From Hyaloscypha bicolor E (taxonomy: Eukaryota > Ascomycota > Leotiomycetes > Helotiales > Hyaloscyphaceae): a stretch of DNA of 64,000 bases. The stretch is from assembly GCF_002865645.1 (NCBI RefSeq), contig NW_020194557.1, positions 496,001 through 560,000 on the forward strand, in the 5' to 3' direction. The position numbers and the translations under genes are program-made. This document shows positions 13,018-26,127 of this stretch, piece by piece (within the stretch, counting starts at the first letter, position 1; every line of letters begins with the position of its first letter). A model generated the notes under the pieces. That model was not told the origin of the DNA. It saw only the letters and a list, made by a program, of their open reading frames with translations, and did no database searches.

Positions 13018-13760
13018 TAAAGTAAAAATACTAATTAGATTATTAAAATTTTATTAAAATATTTCTTTTTTATTTAGAAAATAAAAAGAATTAGCTAAAA
13101 TATTTTCCGGTTTTATAATTTATATTAAATAGTACTTTTTTACTACTATTAGAAAACCTTCTAATAAAGCCCTATATAAATTTATAATAAATAATATAAT
13201 TAATTTATTTAGTTCTAATTTATCTAAAAAGTTTACGAGAATTCCAAAATATTAGATTTAGATTTCTAATACTATTATTATAAGACAAATATTAGTAAAA
13301 ATATAATATAATAAATTCAAGAAATCTTTTTTCTTTAATATTAGAAATAAAATATATATTTAGTTATATAAAAGTTATAAACTCCCGGTAATAAAAAGTA
13401 AAAAGATTTTTTAGTAATATTATAGGCTTATATATTATTTAAATATTCCTAAATATTAGAAGATTTATAATATTTTCTTTATTATATATCTTAAGCTAGC
13501 CCCGAAAAAAAAGAATTCTTTTAATTAATTTTAGCCTAAATAACCGGATTTAGTATATATTAAAAAAATATTAAATATTAGAAATTATAGGAAATTGAAA
13601 AGATTATTAATAAATAAACTCGTTTTATAAAATATATTTAATATTTTATTTACTAGAAAAAATATAATCCTAAAAATAACTAATAGTTTTTATTTATAAA
13701 GCTTTAGAATACTAAAGAAATTATTATAGAATTTAAAGTAAAATAATTAGCTAATAAGAA
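13018..13760 (+). pseudogene. Gypsy-A integrase 3' part and chromodomain-like end
   Basis: Continuation of the Gypsy-A integrase frame after Copia-1. The first codons read stop-S-K-N-T-N-stop-I, a RIP-changed G-Q-S-E-x-T-N-Q-I, so the frame resumes exactly where it broke at 6476. Later text includes YNKFKKSFFF, YKLPVIKSKKIF and IYNIFFIIYLKLAPKKK, which align by eye with the integrase C-terminus of fungal gypsy elements ('YKLP...S.K', 'HNVFSVAHLEP'). The last roughly 150 bases resemble the position of a chromodomain, but that call is weak. Confidence 0.65.
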
Positions 13761-15591
13761 AAAGTAATAAGCTATTTAAGGAAATTATACTAAAAGAAAA
13801 AGAATTTATAAGAAAGAAAAACTATAGAAATCCTAATTATATTATATTCTGGCCTTTTATTATTATAATTATTTATAAAAGTATAATATTTATATATAAA
13901 AGTAAATTATAACTAATATAAATAAGTAAATATTATTTTAAATATATTTAATTACTATTATTTTCAAAACTTCTATATTATAATCTTTTATATTTATTTA
14001 ATAATATTAATTATTATATCTAAAATCTTTTTCTAAAAATTCTAGTATTCTATTTATTTCTCTTAATTAGAAACTAGATTATAATCTAATTATCTCGATT
14101 TTAGCTCTAGTTATTATAGCTTCAAATAATAGTATTATTATATTTAAACTATTTCAAAATCCTAATATTATTATATCTAAACTATTCTAGAATTCTAATA
14201 TTATTATATTTAAATTATTTTAGAATCTTAATATTATTATATTTAAACTATTCTAGAATTCTAGTATTATTATATCTAAATTATCTTAGAATCCGGAACC
14301 TAAATTACCTAAAAACCTTACTAAGAGCTCTAATAAACCTTTAAAAAAATTAGCTAATAATAAAAGAAATAAATCTAGATATATATCTAAAATTTATAAA
14401 AGCAAATTTCGAATTAAAATATATATTAGAACTATATTAAAATAAATTAAAATATAAGAAATATATAAATAAAATATAATAGAATAATATTTAATAAGTT
14501 TCGATTTTTAATTTAAACCCCGAAAAATCTAATTAAAGATTACTATTTAAAATTAATAATAAATAAATATTTTATTCTAATCTAAAATAATTAAATTTAT
14601 AATAATTAAATTATATTACTAGAATTAGAATATTAGTAATTAAAAGTAAAAAGATTAGCTAAAAAACTATAGCTAATTTTATATTTATATTTATTATTAA
14701 AAGAAAACTTTTTAAAATAAAAAGAAATATTAGCTATTCTTTTTTGGGCTCTAATAAATTATTTCTTATTATTCAAGATATAGTAATATATAAAGACTTA
14801 TTAAACTAAGAGAATGAAATTAGTATTTAATTTCTTAAAAATTATATATTTATAAAAAAAGAAAAATAAATAAATAGAATTCTAAATTCTAGAAAAATAA
14901 AAATAAAAACAATTACGTTTTATAATATAAGAAGTTATACTTTATTAAAATCGCTTTATTTTAATAGTTTTAATATTTTAGTTATATAATAAAAGCTAGA
15001 GCCTTTTATATATAATTTATAAGAATTATATAAGAAAGCTAGTATTTCTATAGTCCTAAATAATAATTTCTTTTCTATATTTAATTAATTAAGCTTTTAT
15101 ATATTATATACTTTTAATTTTATTATTTTACTATTGAATTACTTTTTATATTCTAATATATTTTATATAAGTTTTTATTTTATTTTATTTTTATTTTTAT
15201 ATATTTTATAATAAGTAATATAAAGAAATTAAAACTTTATAATTAAGGTAATACTTTTATAAAATTCTAAGGAATTTCTATAAAGCAAATTATTAGTTTA
15301 ATAAATTTGAGAAAAAAAGAATTATTATAATACTTTAAGCCTAAAGCTAAAATATTAAGAATATATAAGTATTAATTTTAGTATCTTATATTAATTTCTA
15401 ATATATTTAGTAATTTAAATACAAGTTAGCTATAAGATATAATTACTAATATAATATATAAAAGTAATAAGAATAGAAGCTAATTATAAAAGAAAAAAAA
15501 GTAAATAAAATAAAATAAGAAATATTATATTAAGATAATATAAATTAGATTTTAATTAGAAATAGATTTTAATATTCGGAAATAAAGTTAT
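13761..15591. other. AT-rich RIP-decayed DNA, unassigned
   Basis: Lies between the Gypsy-A end and the Copia-2 LTR. A + strand frame around 14050-14480 can be read for a long way (Ser/Asn/Ile repeats, then a Lys/Arg-rich stretch). This might be an extra gag-like frame or an unrelated decayed element. No family recognised and no LTR for Gypsy-A found. Confidence 0.4.
14131..14295 (+). repeat. 33-bp tandem repeat, 5 copies, in frame
   Basis: Five consecutive 33-bp units (14131, 14164, 14197, 14230, 14263) with few differences. Read on + they encode an 11-residue unit close to NIIIFKLFQNS without a stop, so the array was probably part of a protein. Confidence 0.85.
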
Positions 15592-15893
15592 TATTAGTAT
15601 AGCTATTTCTTTAGAAGTTATATATATAGTTACGGAATATAAGATACGGGATATAGGTAATAGAATATAAATAATAGGATATGAAATACGGGATATAGTT
15701 ATATAATCTCGTATTTTATTAGTAATTTAATTAGTAGACTAGATTCCCTTAGGCTTAGCAGATTTAGAAATTATATATTAATATTATAATACTATAATTC
15801 TTATTTCTAAATAATAATAATAACTTTACTAACTAATATAACTAGTATTTCTATACTTATATAATAATATTATATATTACTAGTAAACTAATA
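15592..15893 (+). repeat. Copia-2 5' LTR (302 bp)
   Basis: TATTAG...CTAATA ends, aligned along its length with the Copia-1 5' LTR; two 14-bp units only. Confidence 0.9.
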
Positions 15894-16464
15894 CTAATTA
15901 TTTTATATATATAGATTAGAGAATAGAATCTTTTAAGCTAAAGAAGTATCTAATAGCCTATAGTAAAATTAAACTAGTCTATATTAAAAAGAGGAATTAT
16001 CTATTAACTCTATAAAGTATCCGGTAGCCTAAAAGAGAAAATGCCTAGCTCTTACTAAGAACTAATAACTACTTTATTAAAGGAGGGAATTACTTATTAA
16101 TTTTATAAAGTATCTGGTAATCTAAAGAAGAAAACTCTAGTTTTTACTAATTAATAAGTAGTTAGCCTCCTGATTATCTATTTATTTATTTATTATTTTT
16201 TAAAACTAACTTCTTTTAGCCCCAAGACTATCTTTTTAGAAACTATCTTTTCTATTTATATAATACCTGTATTTATAAGACTCTTTTCCCGGAATATATA
16301 TCTTATATATATCCTTAAAGCTTTTTAACTACTACTTCGATTTTACTATTAAATCGAGTTCTTTAAGCTTTAGACTTTCCCGGAATTATAATATTTCACT
16401 TTCTAAATTTCTTATTATAGACGAAATATTTAAGAGCAAAATATTTACTTTAATATTCTTAATA

Positions 16465-16645
16465 TCCCTAGATATCTGGGATATCTAGTATCTTAACTAG
16501 GTATCTAATATCTAATATCTAAATCAGGTATCTGGTATCTTAATAACCAGGTATCTGGTATCTTAACCAGATATCTAAACCAGATATCTAATATTTTAAT
16601 TAGGTATCTAAACTAGATATCTAATATCTAAATCAGGTATCTAGA
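16465..16645 (+). repeat. degenerate TATCTRRWAYCAGG-type repeat in the Copia-2 leader
   Basis: Many overlapping copies of AGGTATCTGGTATCTTAA / AGATATCTAAACC-like units. The matching Copia-1 leader (about 7350-7400) has only a few, so this block has expanded in Copia-2. Confidence 0.7.
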
Positions 16646-18299
16646 TATCTTTATTACTAAACTCTTTCTATAAACTTACTATAAACTATCTTATCTTTAA
16701 ACCTCTTTTACTACAAATTATATATATATTAAGAAGAGCCTAGCCTTAGGAATTTAGTATAATAGAATTATAAAATAGATATATATAAGTAAAGAAATAA
16801 AAAGGTAGTATTAACCTAATTATCTATAGTAATAAGAAAGTTCTAGATTATCTTAATACTAAACTATTCTAGTATAAGATAGAGAAGTTAACTAATAATA
16901 ATTTCTGGGAATTATTTAAAAAAGATTTTAGTAATTTTAATCTTAAAGTACTTAATTATCTAGATTAATATATATTATATAAATTACGAGCTACTTTATA
17001 ATATAGTAGTATTTATATTAAACAAAATAATAAGGAACTTGCTATTATATAGTTCTTAGTTAATATTATTTAGAAAGAAAAGTAATATATCTAAACTATA
17101 GCTAATATTATTATTACTAAACTAGACTTTAATATAGGCCTTATTATTTTATTATATATATTTCTTAATAATAGTATTATAAGAAATTAATAAACTAAAC
17201 TAATTATTACTTATATTTCTTTATTACCTATAATTACTCTTACTAGTACTAGATTATAAAAAGCTAGTAATAACGGATTTCTATTACTTTTACTACTTTC
17301 AAATAACCCTTTAATTAGCCCTTTTACTATAAAGCTAATTAGAGAAATAATAAAGATATATATCGAGATATAGAAATATAATAGAACTAATAGTAGTTTT
17401 AACTAAAAACTTATTATTTTTCTTAATATTTACTAATATATAAAGCTTTTATAAGAGGTATTAGTAAGAGCTTTTCCTATTATATTAAAGGAACTAGTAT
17501 AAGATTATTTTTATAATAACTAGCTCTCTTAATATATATATAAAGAGGCTTATATAAATATTTATAGCTTCTTTAAAAGCCCTGGTTTCTAATATTAAAA
17601 CTTAAATAAATAGAATACTATTATAATAGTAATTATAATAGCTTAATATCCTAAAAAGATAATATTTAAGCTCGTCTAGTTACTAATTAATAACTTATAT
17701 AAATTATAATATAAACTAGTACCTGTCCTATAAAATACTAAATTCCTATATAATAAAATTATTATTTTTTATTAAGGTATACTAGTATACTAATATATAG
17801 TCTCGGATTCTTTTTCTAATCTCGACTAATTTATTAATAAGCTCTAATTATTTATTACTATTTATAAGAAGAAATAATAGATTAATACCGAAATTCTTTT
17901 TACTAATTAATAATACTATTCTTAAAATCCTTTAAACTATTACTTATTCGGAAATTATTAATATGAACCTAGCTATAACTTTAGAACCCGTAATAATTAT
18001 TTCAAGTCTTATAATTATAATAATTATATTCCGAAGTTATATTTTATATATAAGAAACCCAAATACTATTTATAGAAATATATATTAGAGAAATAAAAAG
18101 CTAAAAAGGCATAATTTAAGAATAGAAATATTTATTAATTTAGATCTCGAAATATTTATAATTTTAATAAATACTTTAATAATACTTATATATAGTATAT
18201 TACTAAATTCAAAAAAAAAGAATAATAAAAGTAATAAGAATAAACTAGTAAGTAATACTTTTAAAGCCTTATTAGCAAAAATGAATAAAGGAAAGAAAT

Positions 18300-18626
18300 T
18301 ATAAGGCATGTAATAGTAGGGTAATATATAAGTAATTAAGGTAAGTAAGCTATAGAGTAATACTTATAAGTATAACTAATTCCAAGAATTAATTCTAATA
18401 AAAGACTAATTAATGCCTTTTTTTAAAGCTAGAAGCATTTCCCTATATATTCCCTAGTACTTAGCCAAGCCTATAAAGTACTTTATTTAACTAGGAAATA
18501 TAATTTTATATAATTTATATAATTCTAATTACCTATATAATTCTAATTATAAGCTTTACCTAAAATAGAAAACTAGATCTATAATATCTAATACCTATTT
18601 ATATATTATTATATATATCTATTATA
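18300..18626 (-). repeat. Gypsy-B1 LTR (left; 3' LTR of the element)
   Basis: 327 bp, pairs with 25036-25362; also homologous to both LTRs of Gypsy-B2. Confidence 0.9.
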
Positions 18627-21600
18627 TTAACTACTTCTCTAGGCCCTTATTCCTAAAAAGCCTAAAAGAATTATAAATAGCTTTATAAATAATTCCCTAA
18701 AACTTTTCCGGCTACTAGTTCTTTCTAAAAACTCTCTATAATTATCCTATTATTATACTAAGTAATAAACTTAAGAATATAGTTTACTAATTCTACCTAG
18801 CTAACCTATAAATTACTTCTAATAATTCTTTCTTATAAAAGTAATATAGATATAATATATATTATTAGATAAGAAGCTCTTCTAGTTTTCTAATTAGTTT
18901 ATAAATCCTAACTTAGCTTTTATTTATAAATAAATTATTATTTTATAGGTCCAAGAGCTTAGAAAAGTTAATCTAATTTTCTAGTTTATTTATAAATTCT
19001 TTCTTTAGAATTTTCTGGATATTTTTAGTATAGAGCTAGTTCCGAATTTATAATTACTATTTAGGGCAAAGGTATTATAAAAAGGCCTCTCTTTTCCTAC
19101 TAACTAATCTTCTCTTTCCTTAACTATAATATTATATTTAGCTTTTTCTTATTCCTGGCCTTTTTTCTTTAAGTCTTTTTCAAGCTTTTTTAAGTTCTTT
19201 TAAGCTTTATTTAAGCTTTATTTAAGCTTTATTTAAGTTTTTTTTCTAATTCTCTTTTCTATTTCTTTATTTATTAAGATAAATACTTTTCTTAGTACTT
19301 ATTAGCCTATTATTACTTGTTTAACTAATACTTTTATATTCTTAATTTACTTTTACTATCTTTAATATTTCAAGAATATTACTAAGTTTCCTGACCTTAT
19401 TTATATTAAAAGTAATAATTACTTAATATATAATTACTATTACTTTAAGAACAAGAAATATAATCTTATAAGTTATAATTTCCTTTATTTATTTCCTATT
19501 CTAATATTATTTAAGGTTTCTTAAATATATATAATATAATTAAATTATTTTCTTTAAGTTATTAATATATATAAGTATTTTTCTTATTCTTTGCCTAAAA
19601 GAGAAAAAACTATTATTATTCTTTTTCTATATTAAATAATATATATTTCTCGTATTAAAGCTATTATTTAAGACTAATAAATTCCTTTAATAATCTAAGA
19701 AATAGGTTAAGTAATTCTTACTAGCTTAGTATAAGTATAAAGTATTCTTAATAATATAATTAATATTCTTTAGTATTAAATAAGCTTATTTCTTTCTTAT
19801 TTCTTACTAATAGCTAATAGCTTTATAGACTAATTTATTACCTATTTCTTAAAAGAATCCTAATAAGAATAATAATAAGAATAATAGAAAGTAATTATAA
19901 GAATAAGGTATTTATAGGATATAGAAATTAGAGTTTTTAGAGTTCTTAATAATTTTTATATAGTTTTTCTAAGAATAAATATATAGTTTTTAATAGTTTC
20001 CTAATAAAAGCATTTATTTTTTATATTTCTGTTTAGCTAATAGTATTATAATATTATTCTTTTCCAAGTATTCTTATAATTCTTAAGCTATATACTCTAG
20101 ATTACTTAGTAGTTCCTATATATTATTTATTAGTAAATAGCTTTTCTAATAAATGAGATATTTTCTTTCTTTTTTGCCTTCTTTATAGGCTATAATAAAT
20201 TCTATCTCGAATTCTTTTTTACCCTTAATCTCGACTAGTTCTAGTTCTATTATAGTACTAGCTTGCGGGTATTATAGTTCTAAGAGAGAAATATAGAAAA
20301 TATTATAGATCTAATATAATAGTAATAATTTCAAGTAATATATCTATTTATATATTTCTATAATTTCTAGAACTTTAAAAGAGCCGAGATATCTATTTAT
20401 TAGTTTTATACTAGGTTATGGCTATTAAATATTCTTTATATAAAGTATGGCTTTATTATATATATTAAATTTCTTATTAATATATTTCTTATTATAATAC
20501 TTTTTTTTTTTATATTTACTATTTCTTACTATTATTTCTCTAGTATTTTTCGTTTTATTTGAATTCTCTATATTCTTTCCTATATTATTAGTACTTCTTT
20601 TTCTGGAATATTATTCTTAATATATAGTTTAATACTAGAATAGAATTTATATAATATATAGAATAAAGAAATTCCTATTATTAAATATATAGAATTATTA
20701 TATATAAATTCTATAAAAATAAGCTTTACTATCTAGTTATCTTACTAATAGCTAATATAATATCTCAAGTATTATTCTAAAGTTTAGTTTAGATTCTCTA
20801 TTTATTTATTAGTTTATAAGTAAAATACTATACTTAGCTATTATTAAACTTTTAAATAGAAATATAGACTTAACTAGAACTTACTTATAAAAACAGAATT
20901 TTTATTAAAGATTATATCTATAAATATATTAAAGTCTTTAATAATATAATATATAAATAGCTTTACTAACTCAGGACCCGAGATCTTCTTAGTAATCGAA
21001 ATATATTATATAATTTTTATATATTTATTAATAATAATAAGTATAGAATTATATATTTTATTATAAAACCTAAAAAGAAATAGCCCCGTAATAAAGTCTA
21101 TAGTAATTTCTTACTATAGCTTAGAAGAGAGAGGAAATAAACTAAGTATATTATATAGCAGATATTTCTTTACCTTAGTCTATTAATATATAAGGCAAGT
21201 TCTAATATAATCTTTTATATTCTTTTTTATACTTTACTAGAAGTACTTTCTCTAGGAAATCTCTAGTATTTTACTAGTATCAAAATACCTACTTATAGGA
21301 TTATTATAGTTAGCTTATAGTAATTCTTTTTTAAGAGCTAGCTTATTTAATATATAAATAATACCCCAATATCTTAATAACCCAGATATATTAAGTTCCC
21401 AAGTCTTAATAGCTCTAGTAAAGATCTCTTTTAAGAACTATTTATATTACTAGTATTATATTAATAGATCGAGCTTTTAGTACTATAATAGTAATTCAAG
21501 TAATATTTTTCTATTTTCCTTATATACTATTTTAAACCTAGCTGCCTATATAGCTAGAATTTATAGTATATACTATTTATAACTAGCTATACTAGTAATA

Positions 21601-24600
21601 GGCTTAAGTAATAGTATTTCCAGTATTATTCTATTACTAAAATAGACTTTCTTTTCGGAATTCCTTAGTATTTTACTAATTAAGAAGTGCCTATTTCCTT
21701 TTTTCTGGGCCTTAAATTATAATATTACAGGAATAATATAGTATTTTATTACTATTATTTATAAAACTTTCTATTTTATATTCTATAGCTTATTATAAAA
21801 TATAAATAATAAAATATCTTTATTTATATCTGCTATAAAATCTGGCCTTTTTAATAGTCTATTAGTAGAGTTATTATATCCCGGCTAGTATTCTAAAATA
21901 AAGTCAAAAATAGCTAGCTTCTTTATCTATTTTATTTATTAATTATTTAGTTTTCTTTTAGTTATAAAGTATTTCAAGTTATTATAATCTGTTTTAATAA
22001 TAATAGTATACCGGGCATATATTAGGTAATATTACTAGATATAAAATACTAGAATAATAACTAAAAGTTCAAAATTATATATCTTATATCTGCTTTTAAT
22101 TATAGTTATCTTTTTTAAATAAAAATAATAAGGTATTACCTGGCTTCTGCCTTCTTACTAAAGAGCTAGGAAATTATATCTATAATTACGAATCCTAAAG
22201 TATTTATTTCTATATAAATTTTTAAGGCTAAATTAAAATAATAAAGAATTAGTACTATTATAAATATAATTTATAGCTCCTTAAAACCCTTAAAAGCCTT
22301 ATTTATCTAGCTAAAATAATATTATAGGTTTCTATTAATTTTTAATAAATTAGTTAATTCTTTTACTACTCTAAAATATCTATAGATAAATCTCTAATAA
22401 AAGTTAGTAAAATCTAGAAATACTTAAACTTCTCGAATATTATTTTTTAGGGCCAGCTATTTCCTAATAACTATAACCTGGCTAGCTTTTATTTCCATAC
22501 TATCTGAGCTAATTATAAACCCTAGGAACTCTATTCTTTCTATATTAAATTCGTATTTTGCCAAGTTTATAAAGAGCTAGTATTATTATAACCGCTCAAG
22601 TATATATTAGATTACTATTATATATTATTCTGGGTTCTCTAAATAAATCAAAATATTATTTAGATAAACTATATAAATAATATTTATAAGGCCTACTAGT
22701 ATATAATTAATATATACCTGAAATATTACTAAAGTATTAGATAGTCTAAAGAATATAATATAGTATTTAAAATATCTATAATATATTTGAAATATTATTT
22801 TTTATTTATTACTCTTCTATATTCGTAACTAATAATAAATATTTTTTAAGTTTAGCTTTATATATATCTTTGCTCTATAAAGCCTATTTATTGTTTTACT
22901 AATAAGTAATAATAGTATTTAGTTCTTAATAATAATCCTATTTAGACCCTAATAATTAATATATAGATATAGGCTGCTTTCTTTCTTTAGAATAAATATA
23001 ATTAAAATACTAGCTAGGCTAGTAAAATAATAGATCTAATTCTTTTCTAAGCTAGTATTAAGATATTCCCGAAGAACTTTAAGCTTTCTTTCTAATAAAG
23101 TATATATAGAACTATATAGTAGTTAGGACCCTGGTTCTAGATCTATATAATACTTTATTATATAATAGTCAAGTAATATACTTATAGCCTTTATAAAAAA
23201 TATTCGAAAAAGATTCTAATATTTCTTGAGAAATATACTTGTCCTATTTATAATAATAGTAATAACTTTTCGGCTATTTATTATAGGATAGGCAATTAAT
23301 AGAAAAACATATATCTTATACTTTATTATTTTAGTAAACTTTCTAGTATTTAAAACCTTAATCTTCTAGAATTAAATCTGGTATTTCTATATTATTTCCC
23401 TAAAAGAAATTAGGGAATTAACCTAATAAAGCTATAGGAATTCAAATATTATATTAATATAATTTAGATTAAAATTATATAATATAAAGTATATATTAGC
23501 CTTCTTTTAGTTCCCTAGTATATTCTTAGTAATAATCCCAAGAATATAATTTCTATATAAATAGATCTTTCTTTTCTCTAGTAAGAATAAGGGAATTACT
23601 TTTAATATTAATAGAATACCTATATCTAAAACTAATCTCTTTTTTATATAATTAGTTTCTATACCCGAGTTTACTAATACTCTAATTCTTTACTTACCTT
23701 TTTTTATCTTAATAATAACCTTAATTACTATTCTCGTTTTAGGGGCCTTACTTTTTATAATATAAATAAGTATAACTATTATAAAATATATTTATTTCCT
23801 GGCTTCTTTAGTTCTAGGTATTTATATAATTTATAACTAGACTTATTATAATTATAGTAAGTTAGTTTTTCCTAATTTAGGTAAATAATAATATAATAAT
23901 TCTTTTTCTAATAAGTAAAATAAATTATATCCGGTCTTATAAATCCTAATACGGGTATTATATTAGACTCTATTACTATATCTTTATTATTTCGGTTTTA
24001 TAAACCTTATAACGGGAATATAATTTTTTTTCTGTTTTCTTTTATTATTTCCTTTTTCTTTTCTTTTATTCTTTTTCTTTTATTATTCTATTAGCTTATT
24101 ATTATATTCCCGTTAAGTAAATAGGTTTAAATTATTTTTAATTCTTATAGCTATAGAAATAAGCTTTTCCCTTTTTTATAAAGTATTTTCTTAATAATTA
24201 ATCTTGTTCCGAATCTCTTGCCTTAAGCTACTAAATAAGTTATCCTGCTCTTATAATAAACCCGTATATCCCAAGTTATCTAATAGGCTATCTAAGTAAA
24301 ATATAAAGCTTTAGATACTCTAGCCTAGCTATTATTTAGTATTCTTAAATTTAGTAAGAATATTATTACTATAGTTCTTTAGATTCAAGATAGAATTCTT
24401 TATAAACTTAATAAAGATCTCCTAATTTATAGTATTAATACCTACTAATTACTTTCTATATTTCCAGATATTTCTGGCTATATTCTCAAAATAAGAAATA
24501 TAATATATAATCTTTACTATATTAGTAGCCTAGATAATCCTACTATCTTTATATTATTTTAACTTTACCTAATAGAAGAAGTCCTGGGCTTTTTTAATAC

Positions 24601-25035
24601 TCTTTCTCTAGTAAATAGATAGTTCTCGGGTTTTTAGAGCCCTCCGAACTAAAAGTACTACTAGAGATATAATGAATTCTATACTAGGTATCCAAATATT
24701 TTTAAAATAATAGATCTAAGCTTTTAGCTTCTCTAGATCTTCTCTCTATTATATCTCTATTTCTAACTTAATAATATAATAGCAAGCCATTACTAATTTC
24801 TCTATTATTATTATCCTATCTACTAGTTCTAGAAGTATCTAAGTTCCACTTTCTTTTCCTAATTAGATAGTATAAAGAGTACTTAACTGGGTACTTCCCT
24901 AAATACCCGGTTAGGTTACTCTAGTAATAGTAAAGGCACTTCTTCTAGTTAATACTCTAGCTATTAATATTTTTGTCTATTAATAGCTTAACTACCTTAT
25001 AATAAACTGCTTCCCTAAGGTTGGATTAATTAGAA
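18627..25035 (-). pseudogene. Gypsy-B1 gag-pol remnant
   Basis: Minus-strand polyprotein remnant with stops throughout. The RT catalytic box lies at 22628-22672. Gag would lie at the right end (about 23800-25000) and integrase at the left. The order follows from the RT position and strand; I did not resolve each domain separately. Confidence 0.7.
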
Positions 25036-25362
25036 TATAAGGCATATAATAGTAGGGTAATATATAAGTAGTTAAGGTAAGTAAGCTATAGAGTAATATT
25101 TATAAGTATAACTAATTCCAAGAATTAATTCTAATAAAAGACTAATTAATACCCCTTTCCAAAGCTAGGAGCGTCTCTCTATATGTTTCCTAGTACTTAG
25201 CTAAGCCTGCAAAGCATTTTACTTAACTAGGAAATATAATCCTATATAATCCGTATAATTCCGATTACTTATATAATTCTAATTATAAGCTTTACCTAAA
25301 ATAGGAAACTAGATCTATAATATCTAATACCTGTTTATATATTATTATATATACCTATTATA
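25036..25362 (-). repeat. Gypsy-B1 LTR (right; 5' LTR of the element)
   Basis: 327 bp, slightly less AT-shifted than its partner at 18300-18626. Confidence 0.9.
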
Positions 25363-25532
25363 ATATTAGGAAATATATAAAGAGATATTTCTAGCTTTAG
25401 AAAAGGATATTAATTAGTTTTTTATTAGAATTAATTCTTGGAATTAGTTATATTTATAAGTATTACTTTATAGCTTATTTATCTTATTTATCTTAATTAC
25501 TTATATATTATTCTATTATTATATATCTTATA
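25363..25532 (+). repeat. inverted fragment of the Gypsy-B LTR
   Basis: This sequence is the reverse complement of about 170 bp of the Gypsy-B LTR (the part from the LTR's TATAAGG end inward) and directly touches the right LTR of Gypsy-B1. One short ATCTTATTT unit is duplicated near 25490. It points to a second, oppositely oriented copy that was lost, or to recombination between LTRs. Confidence 0.8.
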
Positions 25533-26127
25533 ATTAGGGCCTTTAATCTAATATATCTATAGTAATAATACTTGATTCTAGACTATTTATAATAGCTTTA
25601 AAAGAGATATTAGCTATAGAAATAAATACTAAATAAGTTCTTTTTATTTAATATTAGTAAATTATAACTAATTATTATTTTATCTAGTTTTAAATTAATA
25701 AACTAAAACTAATTATTATCTTTTCTTATTTTAAATTAATAAACTATAATTAATTCTTTCTATATTAGAAAAGGAAACTAATTCTTTTATTTTTATTAGT
25801 ATTAAGGAAATATTATTTATTCTAGTTAAGAACTAAACTCTGAGATTAACCGGATTATAGAAAATAATATTTTTCTTCTTTTATATTAATAGAGAACTAA
25901 CTATTAAAAGAGGAATATTATTTGCTCTAGTTAAGAACCAGACTTCGAGATTAACTAGATTATAAAAGATACTATACTTCTAGCTAAGCTTTCTAGTTCT
26001 TTATAATTTAAGGAAGTTATTAAATATTAAAAGTAGTATTATATTTTTGCTTTCTGAGAATAAATATAGATCCTTTACTAATAGTATTATATTGCCTCTA
26101 TAGGCCGAGTCGAATAAGCTTAGTATT
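25533..26127. other. AT-rich unassigned DNA with local duplications
   Basis: No coding frame recognised. Holds a 41-bp tandem duplication (25666-25706 and 25707-25747) and a roughly 63-bp direct repeat (25804-25866 and 25909-25971) that keeps more G+C than its surroundings. Confidence 0.5.

Larger units (their letters stand above)
1420..13760 (+). mobile_element. Gypsy-A: decayed Ty3/gypsy (chromovirus-like) element, split by Copia-1
   Basis: LTR retrotransposon body in + orientation, interrupted at 6476/13013 by Copia-1. A gag-like frame is readable from about 1860 to 2460. After it come aspartic protease, reverse transcriptase, RNase H, integrase and a C-terminal segment where chromodomains sit in this group. 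That protease-RT-RNaseH-integrase order is the Ty3/gypsy order. Nearly every conserved Gln, Trp or Arg codon that can become a stop has done so, with Asp to Asn and Glu to Lys changes throughout, as RIP predicts. I could not define its LTRs, so both outer limits are approximate. The element was present before Copia-1 inserted. Confidence 0.8.
15592..18299 (+). mobile_element. Copia-2: 5' part of a Copia-1 family element
   Basis: Starts with a complete LTR and the same leader as Copia-1, then gag homologous along its length to Copia-1 7485-9057. It stops abruptly at GAAAT, where the LTR of Gypsy-B1 begins. The rest of this copy (protease to 3' LTR) is not found on the other side of Gypsy-B1. 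It is more heavily RIP-changed than Copia-1. Confidence 0.88.
18300..25362 (-). mobile_element. Gypsy-B1: Ty3/gypsy LTR retrotransposon
   Basis: Complete minus-strand gypsy, 7063 bp, with equal 327-bp LTRs (18300-18626 and 25036-25362; ends TATAAGGC...TATTATA). On the minus strand at 22672-22628 the RT active site reads IVYLNNILIYLENPE, the RIP form of Y-L-D-D-I-L-I-Y-S. Same family as Gypsy-B2, with which it aligns along its whole length. The bases beside the LTRs do not form a target duplication (GAAAT left, ATATT right), and the right side abuts an inverted LTR fragment. The right junction is therefore probably rearranged. Confidence 0.88.

Noticed and set aside
18085..18309. 74-codon minus frame
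   Set aside because: Antisense of the Copia-2 gag-protease linker; the hydrophobic text is the reverse of a Lys/Asn-rich stretch.
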